A stretch of DNA of 64,000 nucleotides from Massilia sp. R2A-15 (GTDB lineage: Bacteria > Pseudomonadota > Gammaproteobacteria > Burkholderiales > Burkholderiaceae_D): the NCBI RefSeq assembly GCF_030704305.1, contig NZ_CP131935.1, positions 2,046,001 through 2,110,000 of the forward strand. Direction: 5' to 3'. The notes beneath the pieces are model-generated. The model was not told the DNA's origin and made no database searches. It saw only the letters and a list, made by a program, of their open reading frames with translations. Shown piece after piece: positions 17,202 to 26,553 of this stretch (the first letter of the stretch is position 1; each line of letters opens with the position of its first letter). The translations under genes and the position numbers were made by a program.

Positions 17202-19509
17202 TCCGATGTCGCACCTCCGGCCCTCCAACTTCGTCCTGCTGGTCGAACACCCTGCCGCGCCGGTTGCGGGCATCGACAACATCTGCGCCGAACTGGACGT
17301 GGTCCTGGTGCGCGCGGCCACCGCCGCCGACGCGGCCGAGCTGGCGCACAAAACGCCGTTCCTGCTGGTACTGGCCACGGTGCCGGGCGATGGCGCCGGC
17401 GCACCTGAACTGGTGGGCGAACTGGCCGCGTTCGGCGCGCCGGTCATCATGCTGGCGCCGCAGGCCGGCCCTGCGTTCCCGCTCGAGCGCTGCTACGAAG
17501 CCGGCGCAGCCGATGTGCTCGCCGGCGCCGTGTCGCCGCTGATTCTGCGCGCCAGGGCACGGTTCCTTTCCCATGCCGCGCACGCGGCGCGCGAGCGGCG
17601 CCTGGTGCACGACGCGCTGCTGGACAGCCACGTGCGGCTCGACAACACGGCGACCTACGGCGAACTGGCGCTGTGGAGCTGGGACATCAAAGCCGACCGC
17701 GTCACCGCCGACGTCGCGATGCAATTCCTGTTCAGCGTCACGCCCGCGCAGGCCGCCGGCGGCCCGGTCAGCGCCTACTACGCGGCCATCCATCCCGCCG
17801 ATGCCCCGCAGAATGAACTCAACATCCAGCGCGCGATCGAAACCGGGATGACGTACGAGTCGCGCATGCGCGTCAGGGCCATCGACGGCGAGTATCACCT
17901 CGTGCTGTCGCGCGGCCAGGTGCTGTACGACGCCGACGGCAAGCCCCAGACCATGCGTGGCATGGTGCGCGACATCACACGGGAAACACAGGCCCAGGCA
18001 GACCTGCGCGAGAGCGAGGAACGCTATCGCGCCTTGTTCGAAGCAATCGACGAAGCAGTCTGCATCATCGAGATGATCTACGACGACGCCGGGGCGCCGG
18101 TCGACTACCTGTTCCTCGAGACGAACAAGGCGTTCGAACAGCACACCGGGCTGGTCGGCGCGGCCGGCAAGACCGTGCTCGAACTGGTTCCGGGCCACGA
18201 CACGCACTGGATGAAACTGTACGGCGACGTCGCCCGCACCGGCGTGCCGGTCCGGCATGAAAACGAGGTCGGCGTAATGAACCGCTGGTTCGACGTCTAC
18301 GCTACCCGGGTCGGCGCCGAGGGCAGCAACAAGGTCGCGGTGCTGTTTACCGATATCAGCGAACGCAAGCTCGCCGAATTCGAACTGCAGCGCCTGGCCG
18401 ACGACCTGAAGGAAGCCGACCGCCGCAAGACCGAATTCCTCGCCACGCTCGCCCACGAACTGCGCAACCCGCTGGCGCCGCTGCGCAGCGGGCTGCAGGT
18501 GATGCGCCTGTCGGCCGGCGACCGGGCGGCCACCGCGCGCGTGACGGAAGTGATGGAGCGCCAACTCGCGCACATGGTAGAACTGGTCGACGACCTGCTC
18601 GATGTCGCCCGCATTACGCGCGGCCAGGTGGAGCTCAAGCACGCCCACATCGACCTGAAGGACGTGCTCGACCTGGCGGTGGAAACGGCGATGCCGGCCA
18701 TCGACGACCGCCACCACCGGCTCGACATCCGGCCAGCCGGCGAGTCCCTGCCTCTGTTTGCCGATGCGACGCGCCTGATCCAGGTCGTCAACAATCTGCT
18801 CAATAACGCCGCCAAGTACACGCCGCACGGTGGCACGCTGACGCTGGCGACTCGCCGCGATGGGGCCGAAGCGGTATTGACCGTGACCGACAACGGCGTG
18901 GGGATCGCGCCGGAGGCGCTCGACGAAGTATTCGGCATGTTCAACCAGGTGGGGCGCAGCCGCGACCGCACGCATGGCGGGCTCGGGATCGGGCTGTCGC
19001 TGGTGCGCAGCATGGTTGAACTGCACGGCGGCAGCGTGTCGGCCGCCAGCCCCGGGCCGGGCCGGGGCAGCACCTTTACCGTGCGCCTGCCGCTGGCCGT
19101 CGCCGCCGCGCCTTCCGAGGAGCCGGCGCCGGCGCCGCCGGCGGCGGTGCACAAGGTGCGCGTGCTGGTGGTGGACGACAACCGCGATGCGGCCGACACC
19201 TTGTCGGCGCTGCTCGACCTGCTTGGCCACAATGCCCAGGTTGCCAACGACGGCCGCGCCGCGCTCGACGCGATGCAGGACTTCAGGCCGCAGGTGGTAT
19301 TCCTCGACATCGGGATGCCTGGCATGAACGGTTACGAAGTGGCCGAGGCGATCCGCAACGACCGGCGCTTCGACCAGCCCTTGTTGGTCGCCCTGACCGG
19401 CTGGGGCGGCGAGGACGACCGCCAGCGCACCAGCGCGGCCGGCTTCGACCTGCACCTGACCAAGCCGGTGGACTTGGGCGAAATCGAGAAGATGCTCGCG
19501 GGGGTCTGA
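17188..19509 (+). CDS. Hybrid sensor histidine kinase (REC-like, PAS, PAS, HisKA, HATPase, REC)
   Basis: The 773-aa soluble protein begins with a degenerate receiver-like domain (about 1-120) lacking a clear phospho-Asp. PAS domains follow at about 145-265 and 280-400. HisKA carries FLATLAHELRNPLAPLRSGL (His at about 427) and the HATPase has N-box NNLLNNAAKYTPHG and DNGVGIA. A genuine C-terminal receiver (about 650-770) has VLVVDDNRD, the phospho-Asp in VVFLDIGMPG and the Lys in LHLTKPV. It lacks membrane helices, so membrane input could come from the two small membrane proteins encoded just upstream. ATG 17206 is an alternative start. The stop codon falls inside a palindromic repeat (GGGGTCTGA). 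Confidence 0.9.
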   Translation: MKATDPMSHLRPSNFVLLVEHPAAPVAGIDNICAELDVVLVRAATAADAAELAHKTPFLLVLATVPGDGAGAPELVGELAAFGAPVIMLAPQAGPAFPLERCYEAGAADVLAGAVSPLILRARARFLSHAAHAARERRLVHDALLDSHVRLDNTATYGELALWSWDIKADRVTADVAMQFLFSVTPAQAAGGPVSAYYAAIHPADAPQNELNIQRAIETGMTYESRMRVRAIDGEYHLVLSRGQVLYDADGKPQTMRGMVRDITRETQAQADLRESEERYRALFEAIDEAVCIIEMIYDDAGAPVDYLFLETNKAFEQHTGLVGAAGKTVLELVPGHDTHWMKLYGDVARTGVPVRHENEVGVMNRWFDVYATRVGAEGSNKVAVLFTDISERKLAEFELQRLADDLKEADRRKTEFLATLAHELRNPLAPLRSGLQVMRLSAGDRAATARVTEVMERQLAHMVELVDDLLDVARITRGQVELKHAHIDLKDVLDLAVETAMPAIDDRHHRLDIRPAGESLPLFADATRLIQVVNNLLNNAAKYTPHGGTLTLATRRDGAEAVLTVTDNGVGIAPEALDEVFGMFNQVGRSRDRTHGGLGIGLSLVRSMVELHGGSVSAASPGPGRGSTFTVRLPLAVAAAPSEEPAPAPPAAVHKVRVLVVDDNRDAADTLSALLDLLGHNAQVANDGRAALDAMQDFRPQVVFLDIGMPGMNGYEVAEAIRNDRRFDQPLLVALTGWGGEDDRQRTSAAGFDLHLTKPVDLGEIEKMLAGV

Positions 19510-19820
19510 CCCGTTCCTTGGGTCAGACCCTAATGCCGTTAAGTTAAGCATCGGCAGCGTGCGCATCGTCGGGGTCTGGTCCTGCGGACCTGACCCCATG
19601 TTGAGAATTTCGACGACATCGAGAGCGCTTAGATGTTTTTGGTACCGAAAGATACTGTTTCGATAGTTTGCGGCCAAATCAAAATGGGGTCAGGTCCGCA
19701 GGACCAGACCCCCGGTTCTACGATTCGCGCCAACTTTCACCTTAACTTAACAGCATTAGGGTCCGACCCTGGAATGGATGCTGAAAACCAGGGTCAGACC
19801 CAAAGAAGGGGTCAGACCCT
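19501..19820. repeat. Nested inverted-repeat element spanning two stop codons
   Basis: Three concentric inverted repeats are visible. The outer arms are 19501-19519 and 19802-19820 (16 of 19 match). The middle arms are 19520-19548 and 19741-19769 (27 of 29). The inner arms are the intact 27-nt palindromes 19571-19597 and 19686-19712. GGGTCAGACCC-type subrepeats also occur at 19759 and 19791. The element lies between convergent genes and provides the TGA of the hybrid kinase and the TAG of the NUDIX gene. It contains no gene. It looks like a MITE- or REP-like element and probably works as a strong bidirectional terminator, which is inference. Confidence 0.8.
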
Positions 19821-20247
19821 ACCACTCCAGCGCCGTTAGCCGCTGCGCCATCCTCGGCCAGCACAGCTTGGCCAGCTGCGAACGCTCGACCCAACGATAG
19901 GCATCCACTTCTGGCGTCTCGTCGCCGGTCTGGTGATGCGGGAAAAAGCTGGTGCACACCAGGTGATCCAGCGATGCCAGCTCGTCGCCGCTGCGCACCA
20001 GGTACAGGTGCAGGCGCTTGTCCGGCCGGTAGTCGAACAACCCGAGATCGGTGAAACGATCGGCGTCGAATGCGATCCCGGCCTCCTCGCGCAGCTCCCG
20101 CATCGCCGCTTCCAGCGTGGTCTCGCCTTCGTCCTGCATGCCTTTCGGGATATCCCACTTGGGCGTATGGGTCACATGGCACAGCAGCAGCTGGCCGGCG
20201 GGATTGACCACCAGCGTGCCGCACGAAACGGGCAGGTGTCCCTTCAT
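19819..20247 (-). CDS. NUDIX hydrolase
   Basis: The 142-aa single-domain NUDIX protein has the full Nudix box, GX5EX7REUXEEXGU, from GMQDEGE through RELREEAGI (about 36-58). It starts MKGHLPVSCGTLVVN and resembles the small diadenosine-polyphosphate / (di)nucleotide pyrophosphatases; the substrate is not predictable. Its ATG overlaps the stop of the 1205-aa hybrid kinase (ATGA, 4 nt), so it is the second gene of that transcript. The stop codon lies in the nested repeat. Confidence 0.9.
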   Translation of the reverse strand: MKGHLPVSCGTLVVNPAGQLLLCHVTHTPKWDIPKGMQDEGETTLEAAMRELREEAGIAFDADRFTDLGLFDYRPDKRLHLYLVRSGDELASLDHLVCTSFFPHHQTGDETPEVDAYRWVERSQLAKLCWPRMAQRLTALEW

Positions 20248-23200
20248 TTCTTCCTCCCCGCAGCCGCGCGCAGCGCGCGTTCGAGCGCATCGATGCTGAC
20301 CGGCTTGGTCAGGTGCTGGTCGAAGCCCGCCTCGCGCGAGCGCTTGACGTCGTCGCCGGCGCCCCAGCCGGTCAGCGCCACCAGTTCGACCTGTTCCATG
20401 CCAGCGCTGGCGCGGATCGCGCGCGCCACTTCATGCCCGTTCATGCCCGGCATGCCGATATCGAGGAACACCAGGTCGGGCACGGCCCGCCGCGCCGCCT
20501 CGAAGCCGCTGCGACCATCGAGCGCCACTTCGGCCTGGTGGCCCAGCATCGACAGCAGCGCCGACAGGCTCTCGGCCGCGTCGGCATTGTCGTCCACCAC
20601 CAGCACGCGCAGGCCGCTTGCCGGGCTGTCCGCGTCGGCGACGGCGCCGGCCGCGGCGCGGCCGCTGTCGCCGAGCGGCAAGCGCAGCGTGAAGGTGCTG
20701 CCCTCGCCGCGCCCTGCGCTGGCCGCCGCCACGCTGCCGCCGTGCAGTTCGGCCAGTCGCCGCACCAGCGACAGGCCGATGCCGAGGCCGCCCTGGGCGC
20801 GGTCGATATTGCCGCGCACTTGGGTGAACATGTCGAACACGGTGCCCAGCGCTTCGGCCGGGATGCCGATGCCGCTGTCGCTGACCGCCACCACCGCCTG
20901 GCCCTCCTCGGTCCACGCGCGCACGGCGATGCGCCCGCCGGGCGGCGTGTACTTGGCGGCGTTGTTCAGCAGGTTGCTGAGCACCTGGACGATGCGCGTG
21001 CTGTCGACCTCAAGCATGATCGGATCGGCCGGAAGCTCAACCGTGAGCGCATGGCCGCTGGCCTCGACCAACGCGGCGCCGGTTTCCAGCGCCATCGCCA
21101 CCAGCGACTTCAGCTCCGCCGGCTCCTTCTTCAGTTCGATCTTGCCGCGCGTGATGCGGGCCACGTCGAGCAGGTCGTTGACGAGGTGGATCAGGTGGCC
21201 CAGCTGGCGGTCCATCATGCCCAGGATGCGCGTCAGCGCTGCCGGTTCGGGCGGCGCCATGCGCAGCAGGTCGAGGCCGGTGCGGATCGGCGCCAGTGGA
21301 TTGCGCAATTCATGCGCCAGCGTGGCCAGGAACTCCGACTTGCGGTGATCGGCTTCCGACAGGTCGGCGGCGACGCGGCGCAACTCGTCCTCCGCGCGCT
21401 TTTGCTCGGTGATGTCGCGCGTGACGGTGGCCAGGCCGATGATCTCGCCGCGGTCGTCGCGCACCGCAAAGCCCTTGAAATACACCGGCGCCACCTCGCC
21501 AGTGGCCAGGTGGGCGAAGCGCAGCTCGCCCTCCCAGCGCGCCGGCGCACCCGTCAGCGCAGGCAGCACTTCGTCGAGCACGAACTGGCGGCTTTCGGGC
21601 GCGAAGAAGTCGGCCAGCGAGTAGTTCGATATCGGCGCGTCGGCGGCGATGCCCGACAGGCGCCGCCCGGCCGGGTTGAGGAACATGCCCATCGAGTCCG
21701 GCGTGGCGATGCCGATGAAGTCGGGCGACTGTTCGGCCACCGCGGCCAGCCGGCGGATGCCCTCCTCGGCCAGGCGCCGGTCGGTCTCGTCGCGAAAGTA
21801 CAGCGCGATGCCGCCGTCGGGCGTCGGGCAGCTGTTGATCTCGAACCAGCGCCCGAAAGGATCGTAATAAGCCTCGAACTTGACGTGGGTGCGTTGCTCC
21901 ACGCTGCGCCGCAGCCCTTGCTCGATGGCGCCGCCGCGCAGCTCGGGAATCGCGTCCCACAGCACGGCGCCCACCAGCGCCTGTCGCCCGGCGCCGGTAA
22001 TCTGCTCGGCCGCGTGGTTGGCGTAGCTGATGCGCCAGTCGCCGCCGATGGCCAGGAAGCCCTCGCTGATGCTCTCCAGGATGTTGAGCGAGCGCGCCTC
22101 GGCCGCCAGCCGTTCCTGCGCCTCGTGGCGCTGGCCGATCACCAGCGAGGCGGTGTTGGCCAGCAGCGCCAGCGCCTCCTGCTGTTCCTCGCCATGCTCG
22201 CGCAGGTCACGGCAGTACCAGCAGAACACGCCCAGCACGGCGCCCGACGGCGCCAGGATCGGCAGCGAGCGGCACGAGCGCAGGCCGTGCGCCTGCGCCA
22301 GCGCGCGGTAGGCCGGCCAGCGCTGCTCGAGGCCGATGTCGGCCACCGCCACCACCTCTCCGCTGGCCGCGGCCAGCGCCTCCGGCCCCGCCTGGACTCC
22401 CGGCGGCAAGGCGTCCAGGCCGTCGAGGAACTCTTGCGGCAGGGTCGGCCCGGCGGCCTGGCGCAGGCTCCCGCGTTCGCCGTCCGCCAGGCGGATCGCT
22501 GCCATGCCGGCACCGCCCGAGAAGTCTTCCGCGGTACTGGCCAGGACATCGAGCACATCGCCCAGCGGCGCATCGCTGACGGCCAGTTCGAGCGCGCTAC
22601 GCTGGCCTTCCGCCAGCAGGCCGGCCAGGGTACGCTCGGTGACGTCGATGCCGTGCACCAGCACGCCCGAGATCGCGCCGTCGGCCTCGCGCAGGGCGAT
22701 GCAGACCGCATCGACGAAGCGCTGCTCCAGCGCGCCGCCTTCGCGGCGCAGCAGCATGCGCTGGTTGCGGTCTTCGACCGGCTCGCCGTCCCGATAGACC
22801 GCGCCGTACTGTTCCAGCAGGCCCTGGTCTTCGAGTTCGGGCAGGGCCTCGCGCACCGTGAGTCCGAGCAGCGGCCGATCGCCGACCAGTTGCATGAAGC
22901 GCTGGTTGGCGAACTCGAACTTGTGCTCCGGGCCGCGCATTACGCACATGAAGGCGGGCGCGCGCTGGAAGATGTCGGCCAGGCGGTCGCCCGCCGCTTC
23001 GACCTGGCGAAACAGGCGTTCGCGTTCGGCCTCGATCTCCGCCAGCTGCTCGGACGCGAGCTTTTCGGCGGTCGCGTCGCGGAAGATATGGGCATAGCCG
23101 CGCAGCTTGCCCGCATCGTCGCGCAGCGGAACCATCACACCCTCGGCAAAGAAGCGCGATCCGTCGCGGCGCACATGCCAGCGCTTGTCCGTCGCGCGGC

Positions 23201-23861
23201 CCGTTTCCAGCGCCAGCGCCCGCTGGGCCCGCGGCACGCCGGCGGCGCGGTCCTCGTGCGTGAAGATCATGTCGGCGCTGCGCCCGCGCGCGCTGCCGGC
23301 ATCCCAGCCGAGGATATCGAAGGCGCCGCCTTCCCATTCGGTGACGACGCCCTCAGCATCGGTGCCGATGAAGGCATAGTCGCGCGTGCTGTCGAGGATC
23401 AGGCGGATGCGCTCGTCGCGCGCGCGCAGCGCGGCCTGGTGGCGCTGATGGTGCAGCAGCGCGATGGCGGCGGTCTTGCGGTACAGGTCGATGAATACCG
23501 ATACCCGCGCGCGCAGCACCACAGGGTTGAACGGCTTGGTGATGTAGTCCACCGCGCCCAGCGCGTAGGCTTGTTCGACCGGGAACGCGTCCTGGCTGGC
23601 GGCGGTCAGGAAGATGATCGGCAGTTCCTGCGAGCGCGGGTGGCGCCGCATCAGCGCCGCGGTGTCGAAACCGCTCATGGTAGGCATCTGCACGTCGAGC
23701 AGCACCAGTGCGAACGAGTGATCGAGCACCGCGCGCAGCGCCTGTTCGCCCGAGCCCACGCTGACCAGTTCTTCGTCAAGCTCGGCCAGCACCGATTCGA
23801 GCGCCGTCAAGTTGGCCGGTTGGTCGTCCACCAGGAGAATCTTGACTTTCTTCTTATTCAT
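20244..23861 (-). CDS. Large hybrid sensor kinase: REC, four PAS, GAF, HisKA, HATPase, REC
   Basis: The 1205-aa soluble protein opens with a receiver domain (VKILLVDDQPAN, phospho-Asp D56 in LVLLDVQMP, ITKPF). PAS domains follow at about 155-270 and 295-410, a GAF domain at about 425-570 (with ALLANTASLVIGQRHE), then PAS domains at about 590-700 and 710-830. The HisKA motif is SEFLATLAHELRNPLAPIRT, the HATPase has NNLLNNAAKYTPPGG and DSGIGIP, and the C-terminal receiver has DNADAAESLSALLS and DLVFLDIGMPG. It integrates several soluble signals, probably redox or ligand, and passes phosphate to its own C-terminal receiver. It is closely related in its last 400 residues to the kinase at 17188, suggesting paralogy. 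Confidence 0.92.
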   Translation of the reverse strand: MNKKKVKILLVDDQPANLTALESVLAELDEELVSVGSGEQALRAVLDHSFALVLLDVQMPTMSGFDTAALMRRHPRSQELPIIFLTAASQDAFPVEQAYALGAVDYITKPFNPVVLRARVSVFIDLYRKTAAIALLHHQRHQAALRARDERIRLILDSTRDYAFIGTDAEGVVTEWEGGAFDILGWDAGSARGRSADMIFTHEDRAAGVPRAQRALALETGRATDKRWHVRRDGSRFFAEGVMVPLRDDAGKLRGYAHIFRDATAEKLASEQLAEIEAERERLFRQVEAAGDRLADIFQRAPAFMCVMRGPEHKFEFANQRFMQLVGDRPLLGLTVREALPELEDQGLLEQYGAVYRDGEPVEDRNQRMLLRREGGALEQRFVDAVCIALREADGAISGVLVHGIDVTERTLAGLLAEGQRSALELAVSDAPLGDVLDVLASTAEDFSGGAGMAAIRLADGERGSLRQAAGPTLPQEFLDGLDALPPGVQAGPEALAAASGEVVAVADIGLEQRWPAYRALAQAHGLRSCRSLPILAPSGAVLGVFCWYCRDLREHGEEQQEALALLANTASLVIGQRHEAQERLAAEARSLNILESISEGFLAIGGDWRISYANHAAEQITGAGRQALVGAVLWDAIPELRGGAIEQGLRRSVEQRTHVKFEAYYDPFGRWFEINSCPTPDGGIALYFRDETDRRLAEEGIRRLAAVAEQSPDFIGIATPDSMGMFLNPAGRRLSGIAADAPISNYSLADFFAPESRQFVLDEVLPALTGAPARWEGELRFAHLATGEVAPVYFKGFAVRDDRGEIIGLATVTRDITEQKRAEDELRRVAADLSEADHRKSEFLATLAHELRNPLAPIRTGLDLLRMAPPEPAALTRILGMMDRQLGHLIHLVNDLLDVARITRGKIELKKEPAELKSLVAMALETGAALVEASGHALTVELPADPIMLEVDSTRIVQVLSNLLNNAAKYTPPGGRIAVRAWTEEGQAVVAVSDSGIGIPAEALGTVFDMFTQVRGNIDRAQGGLGIGLSLVRRLAELHGGSVAAASAGRGEGSTFTLRLPLGDSGRAAAGAVADADSPASGLRVLVVDDNADAAESLSALLSMLGHQAEVALDGRSGFEAARRAVPDLVFLDIGMPGMNGHEVARAIRASAGMEQVELVALTGWGAGDDVKRSREAGFDQHLTKPVSIDALERALRAAAGRKK

Positions 23862-24067
23862 TTGCTGGCGGCACGTTCAAATCCTGTCTGACAGTGTGAG
23901 TTTGCAAATGTAGGCTGCGCACAATTGGAAGTCAACGGCGGCAAGGAACCTGGGCCATGTAATCCCACTCTTACAGAAGCGCGGCGCGGCCGCCTCTTTC
24001 ACGCGTGCATCTTTTTTTGCACACTAGTCAAGATTTAGCCTTCCCGACAATAACGACGAGACCCAAC

Positions 24068-25534
24068 ATGCCCGAGCAAGCAGCCTCCCTGCCCCGCGAC
24101 CAACACCACGCGCCCGCCCGCAGCGGCGCCATGCGCCAGCTTTACCTGGACCTGAGCGAGCGCGACATCCAGCCGGCGGCGCGCGATCAAGCGGCGCAGT
24201 GGCTGCAGGCCCGGCTCGACGCAGCGGGCCCGGCGCCATCGCCGCTGCCGCGCGGCGCCGAGCAGTTCGCCGCCTGGAGCGCCGCAAACACCGCCGCCGT
24301 CGGCGATCAGTACAAACAGTACCTGGCCGAGCGCAAGGCCGGCGCGCCGCGCCGCTACTTTGGCAGCAAGGCCCACGCGCTGTACTTCCTCAAGGGCGTG
24401 GCGCCGACCAAGCTGGTTGACGGCGCCTGGTTGTTCGGCCTGCTGAAGCACTGGGAAAATGGCGCGATGGCGCCACTGATCACCACCTACCTGGAGGAGC
24501 TTGGCAACGGCGTGCCCGAGAAAAACCACGTCGTCATCTTCCAGCAGCTGATCGATGCGCACGGCAGCAATCAGTGGCAGACGCTGCCCGAGGACCATTT
24601 CGAGCAGGGCCTGGTGCAACTGGCGCTGGCCCACAATGCCGACCAGTTCCTGCCCGAGCTGATCGGCTACAACCTCGGCTACGAACAGCTGCCGCTGCAC
24701 CTCTTGGTCACCGCCTACGAACTGAACGAACTGGGCATCGACCCATATTACTTCACGCTGCACGTCACCGTGGACAATGCCGACACCGGCCACGCGCGCA
24801 AGGCGTGGGAAGCGCTGCAGAAGCTCACGCCGCAAGTGGGCGACGCCGACGAATTCCTGCGCCGGGTGGAGGCTGGCTACCGCCTCAACGACCTGGGCGT
24901 GGGCACCGAGGCGGTGATCGCTTCGTTCGACCTGCACGCGGAGCTGGTCGGCATCCTGCGCGCGAAAAGCGCGGTCGGCAAGAACATGCACTCGGACTAT
25001 TGCAAGGTCGGCGGGCGCACGCTCAACGACTGGCTGTCCGATCCCGACAATGTGCCGCAGCTGCTTGCGGCGCTGGAGCAGCAAGGCTGGTTCACGCGCG
25101 GCGAGCCGCCCGAGGACAGCCGTTTCTGGGGCCTGATCCAGGGCGACCGCGCGCAGATGTTCGGCGTGTTCAGCGCCTACGAGCAGCAGGTGCTGCACGA
25201 CTGGATCGCCACGCCGCCGCATCCGGCCGATGCCGCGCGGGTGCCGCGGCTGGCCACCCACCGCGCCTTGCAGCGCGCCGCCTCGGCGCTGGAAGGCCCG
25301 CCGCGCCGCATCCGCGAAAGCGCCGAGCGCGGCCTGATCCGCCACCGCTTCCCGGACGACGAGCATGCTTGGGAAGCGATCGCCTGCGAACTGCGGCTGC
25401 TGGAAGCGAAGCTTGCGGCATCCGATAGCAAGGAAGAAGCGATCGCTATGCTGACCGCGCTGATGTCGCCGGCCAGCCACCACACGTCCGCCGGCCTGAT
25501 GGCCACGCGGATCTTCTCGAAGCTGTTCGCCTGA
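24068..25534 (+). CDS. Iron-containing redox enzyme family protein (haem-oxygenase-like fold)
   Basis: The 488-aa protein begins MPEQAASLPRDQ; an earlier in-frame ATG at 24005 lacks a ribosome site. The helical core resembles haem-oxygenase-like diiron oxidases (Haem_oxygenas_2): FLKGVAPTKLVDGAWLFGL, LEELGNGVPEKNH, GYEQLPLHLLVTAYELNELG, and a helix with spaced His/Asp residues (LHVTVDNADTGHA) that could be metal ligands. The C-terminal 150 residues are an extra, unassigned domain. Members of this fold oxidise amines, fatty acids or amino-acid carriers in small-molecule pathways. It is translationally coupled (TGATG) to a SAM methyltransferase. The product is unknown. Confidence 0.75.
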   Translation: MPEQAASLPRDQHHAPARSGAMRQLYLDLSERDIQPAARDQAAQWLQARLDAAGPAPSPLPRGAEQFAAWSAANTAAVGDQYKQYLAERKAGAPRRYFGSKAHALYFLKGVAPTKLVDGAWLFGLLKHWENGAMAPLITTYLEELGNGVPEKNHVVIFQQLIDAHGSNQWQTLPEDHFEQGLVQLALAHNADQFLPELIGYNLGYEQLPLHLLVTAYELNELGIDPYYFTLHVTVDNADTGHARKAWEALQKLTPQVGDADEFLRRVEAGYRLNDLGVGTEAVIASFDLHAELVGILRAKSAVGKNMHSDYCKVGGRTLNDWLSDPDNVPQLLAALEQQGWFTRGEPPEDSRFWGLIQGDRAQMFGVFSAYEQQVLHDWIATPPHPADAARVPRLATHRALQRAASALEGPPRRIRESAERGLIRHRFPDDEHAWEAIACELRLLEAKLAASDSKEEAIAMLTALMSPASHHTSAGLMATRIFSKLFA

Positions 25535-26481
25535 TGGACCGCCACGGCGCCCTACTCGAACTCGGGCGGGCGCTCGCGCGGACCGGATATCGCCACGTCA
25601 CCGTCACGCCGGCGACGCACCAGCGGGTGCTGCGGCGCGACCCCGTTGGCGCAGCAAGCCTCGCCGATATCTTCGGCTGGAGCCGACGCTTCCGCGCGTG
25701 CGAACTGCCGCAGCCGATGATGGAACTGATGCAGGCCGCCGGCGTGGCGTGCGCCGACGGCGACGGCTGGCGCAGTGCCGTGCGCGTGACGAGCCTCGAT
25801 GGCCAGCTGTATCTCCACTCGGCGTTTCCCACCAGCGCCGCCAATGCCGTGTTCTTCGGCCCGGACACCTACCGCTTTCTGCGCGCGCTCGGGCAGGAGC
25901 CGGACCGCCCGGTCGCCCGCGCGATCGACATCGGCTGCGGCAGCGGCGCCGCCGCCATCGCCATTGCGCTGCGCTGGCCGAACGCCGAGGTGCTGGCGGT
26001 AGACATCAACGACGAAGCGCTGCGGCTGGCCGCGGTCAACGCCGAACTGGCCGGCGCCGCCAATGTGCGCACGCTGCACAGCGACCTGCTGTCCGGCGTC
26101 GACGGCAGCTTCGACCTGATCGTCGCCAATCCGCCCTACCTGCTCGATCCCAGCGAGCGCGCCTACCGGCACGGCGGCGGCGAACTGGGCGCCGGGCTGT
26201 CGCTGGCGATCGTGGACGCCGCGCTGGGGCGGCTGGCGCCGGGCGGACGGCTGCTGCTGTACACCGGCGTGGCCATCGTCGACGGGGCCGACCCGTTCCT
26301 GGCGCGCATCGCGCCGGTGCTCGACCGCGCCGGGGTGGACTGGCGCTACGAAGAGATCGATCCCGACGTGTTCGGCGAGGAGCTCGACGAAGCCGGGTAC
26401 CGCCGCGCCGACCGCATCGCCGCGGTGTGGCTGCGGGTTGATTCAACCGTGCGCCGCAGTAAGGGCGAATCGGGCGCTTGA
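25534..26481 (+). CDS. Class I SAM-dependent methyltransferase (HemK/PrmC-like)
   Basis: The 315-aa protein has a Rossmann-fold methyltransferase core with motif I AIDIGCGSGAAAIAIA (about 131-146), an acidic strand end (VLAVDINDEAL), motif IV NPPYLLDP (N-P-P-Y as in enzymes methylating amide or amino groups) and a late WRYEEIDPDVFG strand. The first 100 residues are not PrmC-like. Its ATG overlaps the preceding stop by 1 nt, so it is coupled to the haem-oxygenase-like enzyme and probably acts on the same pathway. Confidence 0.85.
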   Translation: MDRHGALLELGRALARTGYRHVTVTPATHQRVLRRDPVGAASLADIFGWSRRFRACELPQPMMELMQAAGVACADGDGWRSAVRVTSLDGQLYLHSAFPTSAANAVFFGPDTYRFLRALGQEPDRPVARAIDIGCGSGAAAIAIALRWPNAEVLAVDINDEALRLAAVNAELAGAANVRTLHSDLLSGVDGSFDLIVANPPYLLDPSERAYRHGGGELGAGLSLAIVDAALGRLAPGGRLLLYTGVAIVDGADPFLARIAPVLDRAGVDWRYEEIDPDVFGEELDEAGYRRADRIAAVWLRVDSTVRRSKGESGA

Positions 26482-26553
26482 GGTATATTGGGAAGACATT
26501 CCCGCGCATTGCATGCCGCCGGAATCGCCCTCCTGCCACAACAAGGTGCGAAC

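Noticed and set aside
16966-19677. 903-codon open frame antisense to the hybrid kinase
   Set aside because: Same reason; it also runs through the palindromic repeats and several real genes.
20313-23891. 1192-codon open frame antisense to the large hybrid kinase
   Set aside because: Composition is antisense-like (Ala/Arg/His/Gln) and the opposite strand encodes clear kinase domains.
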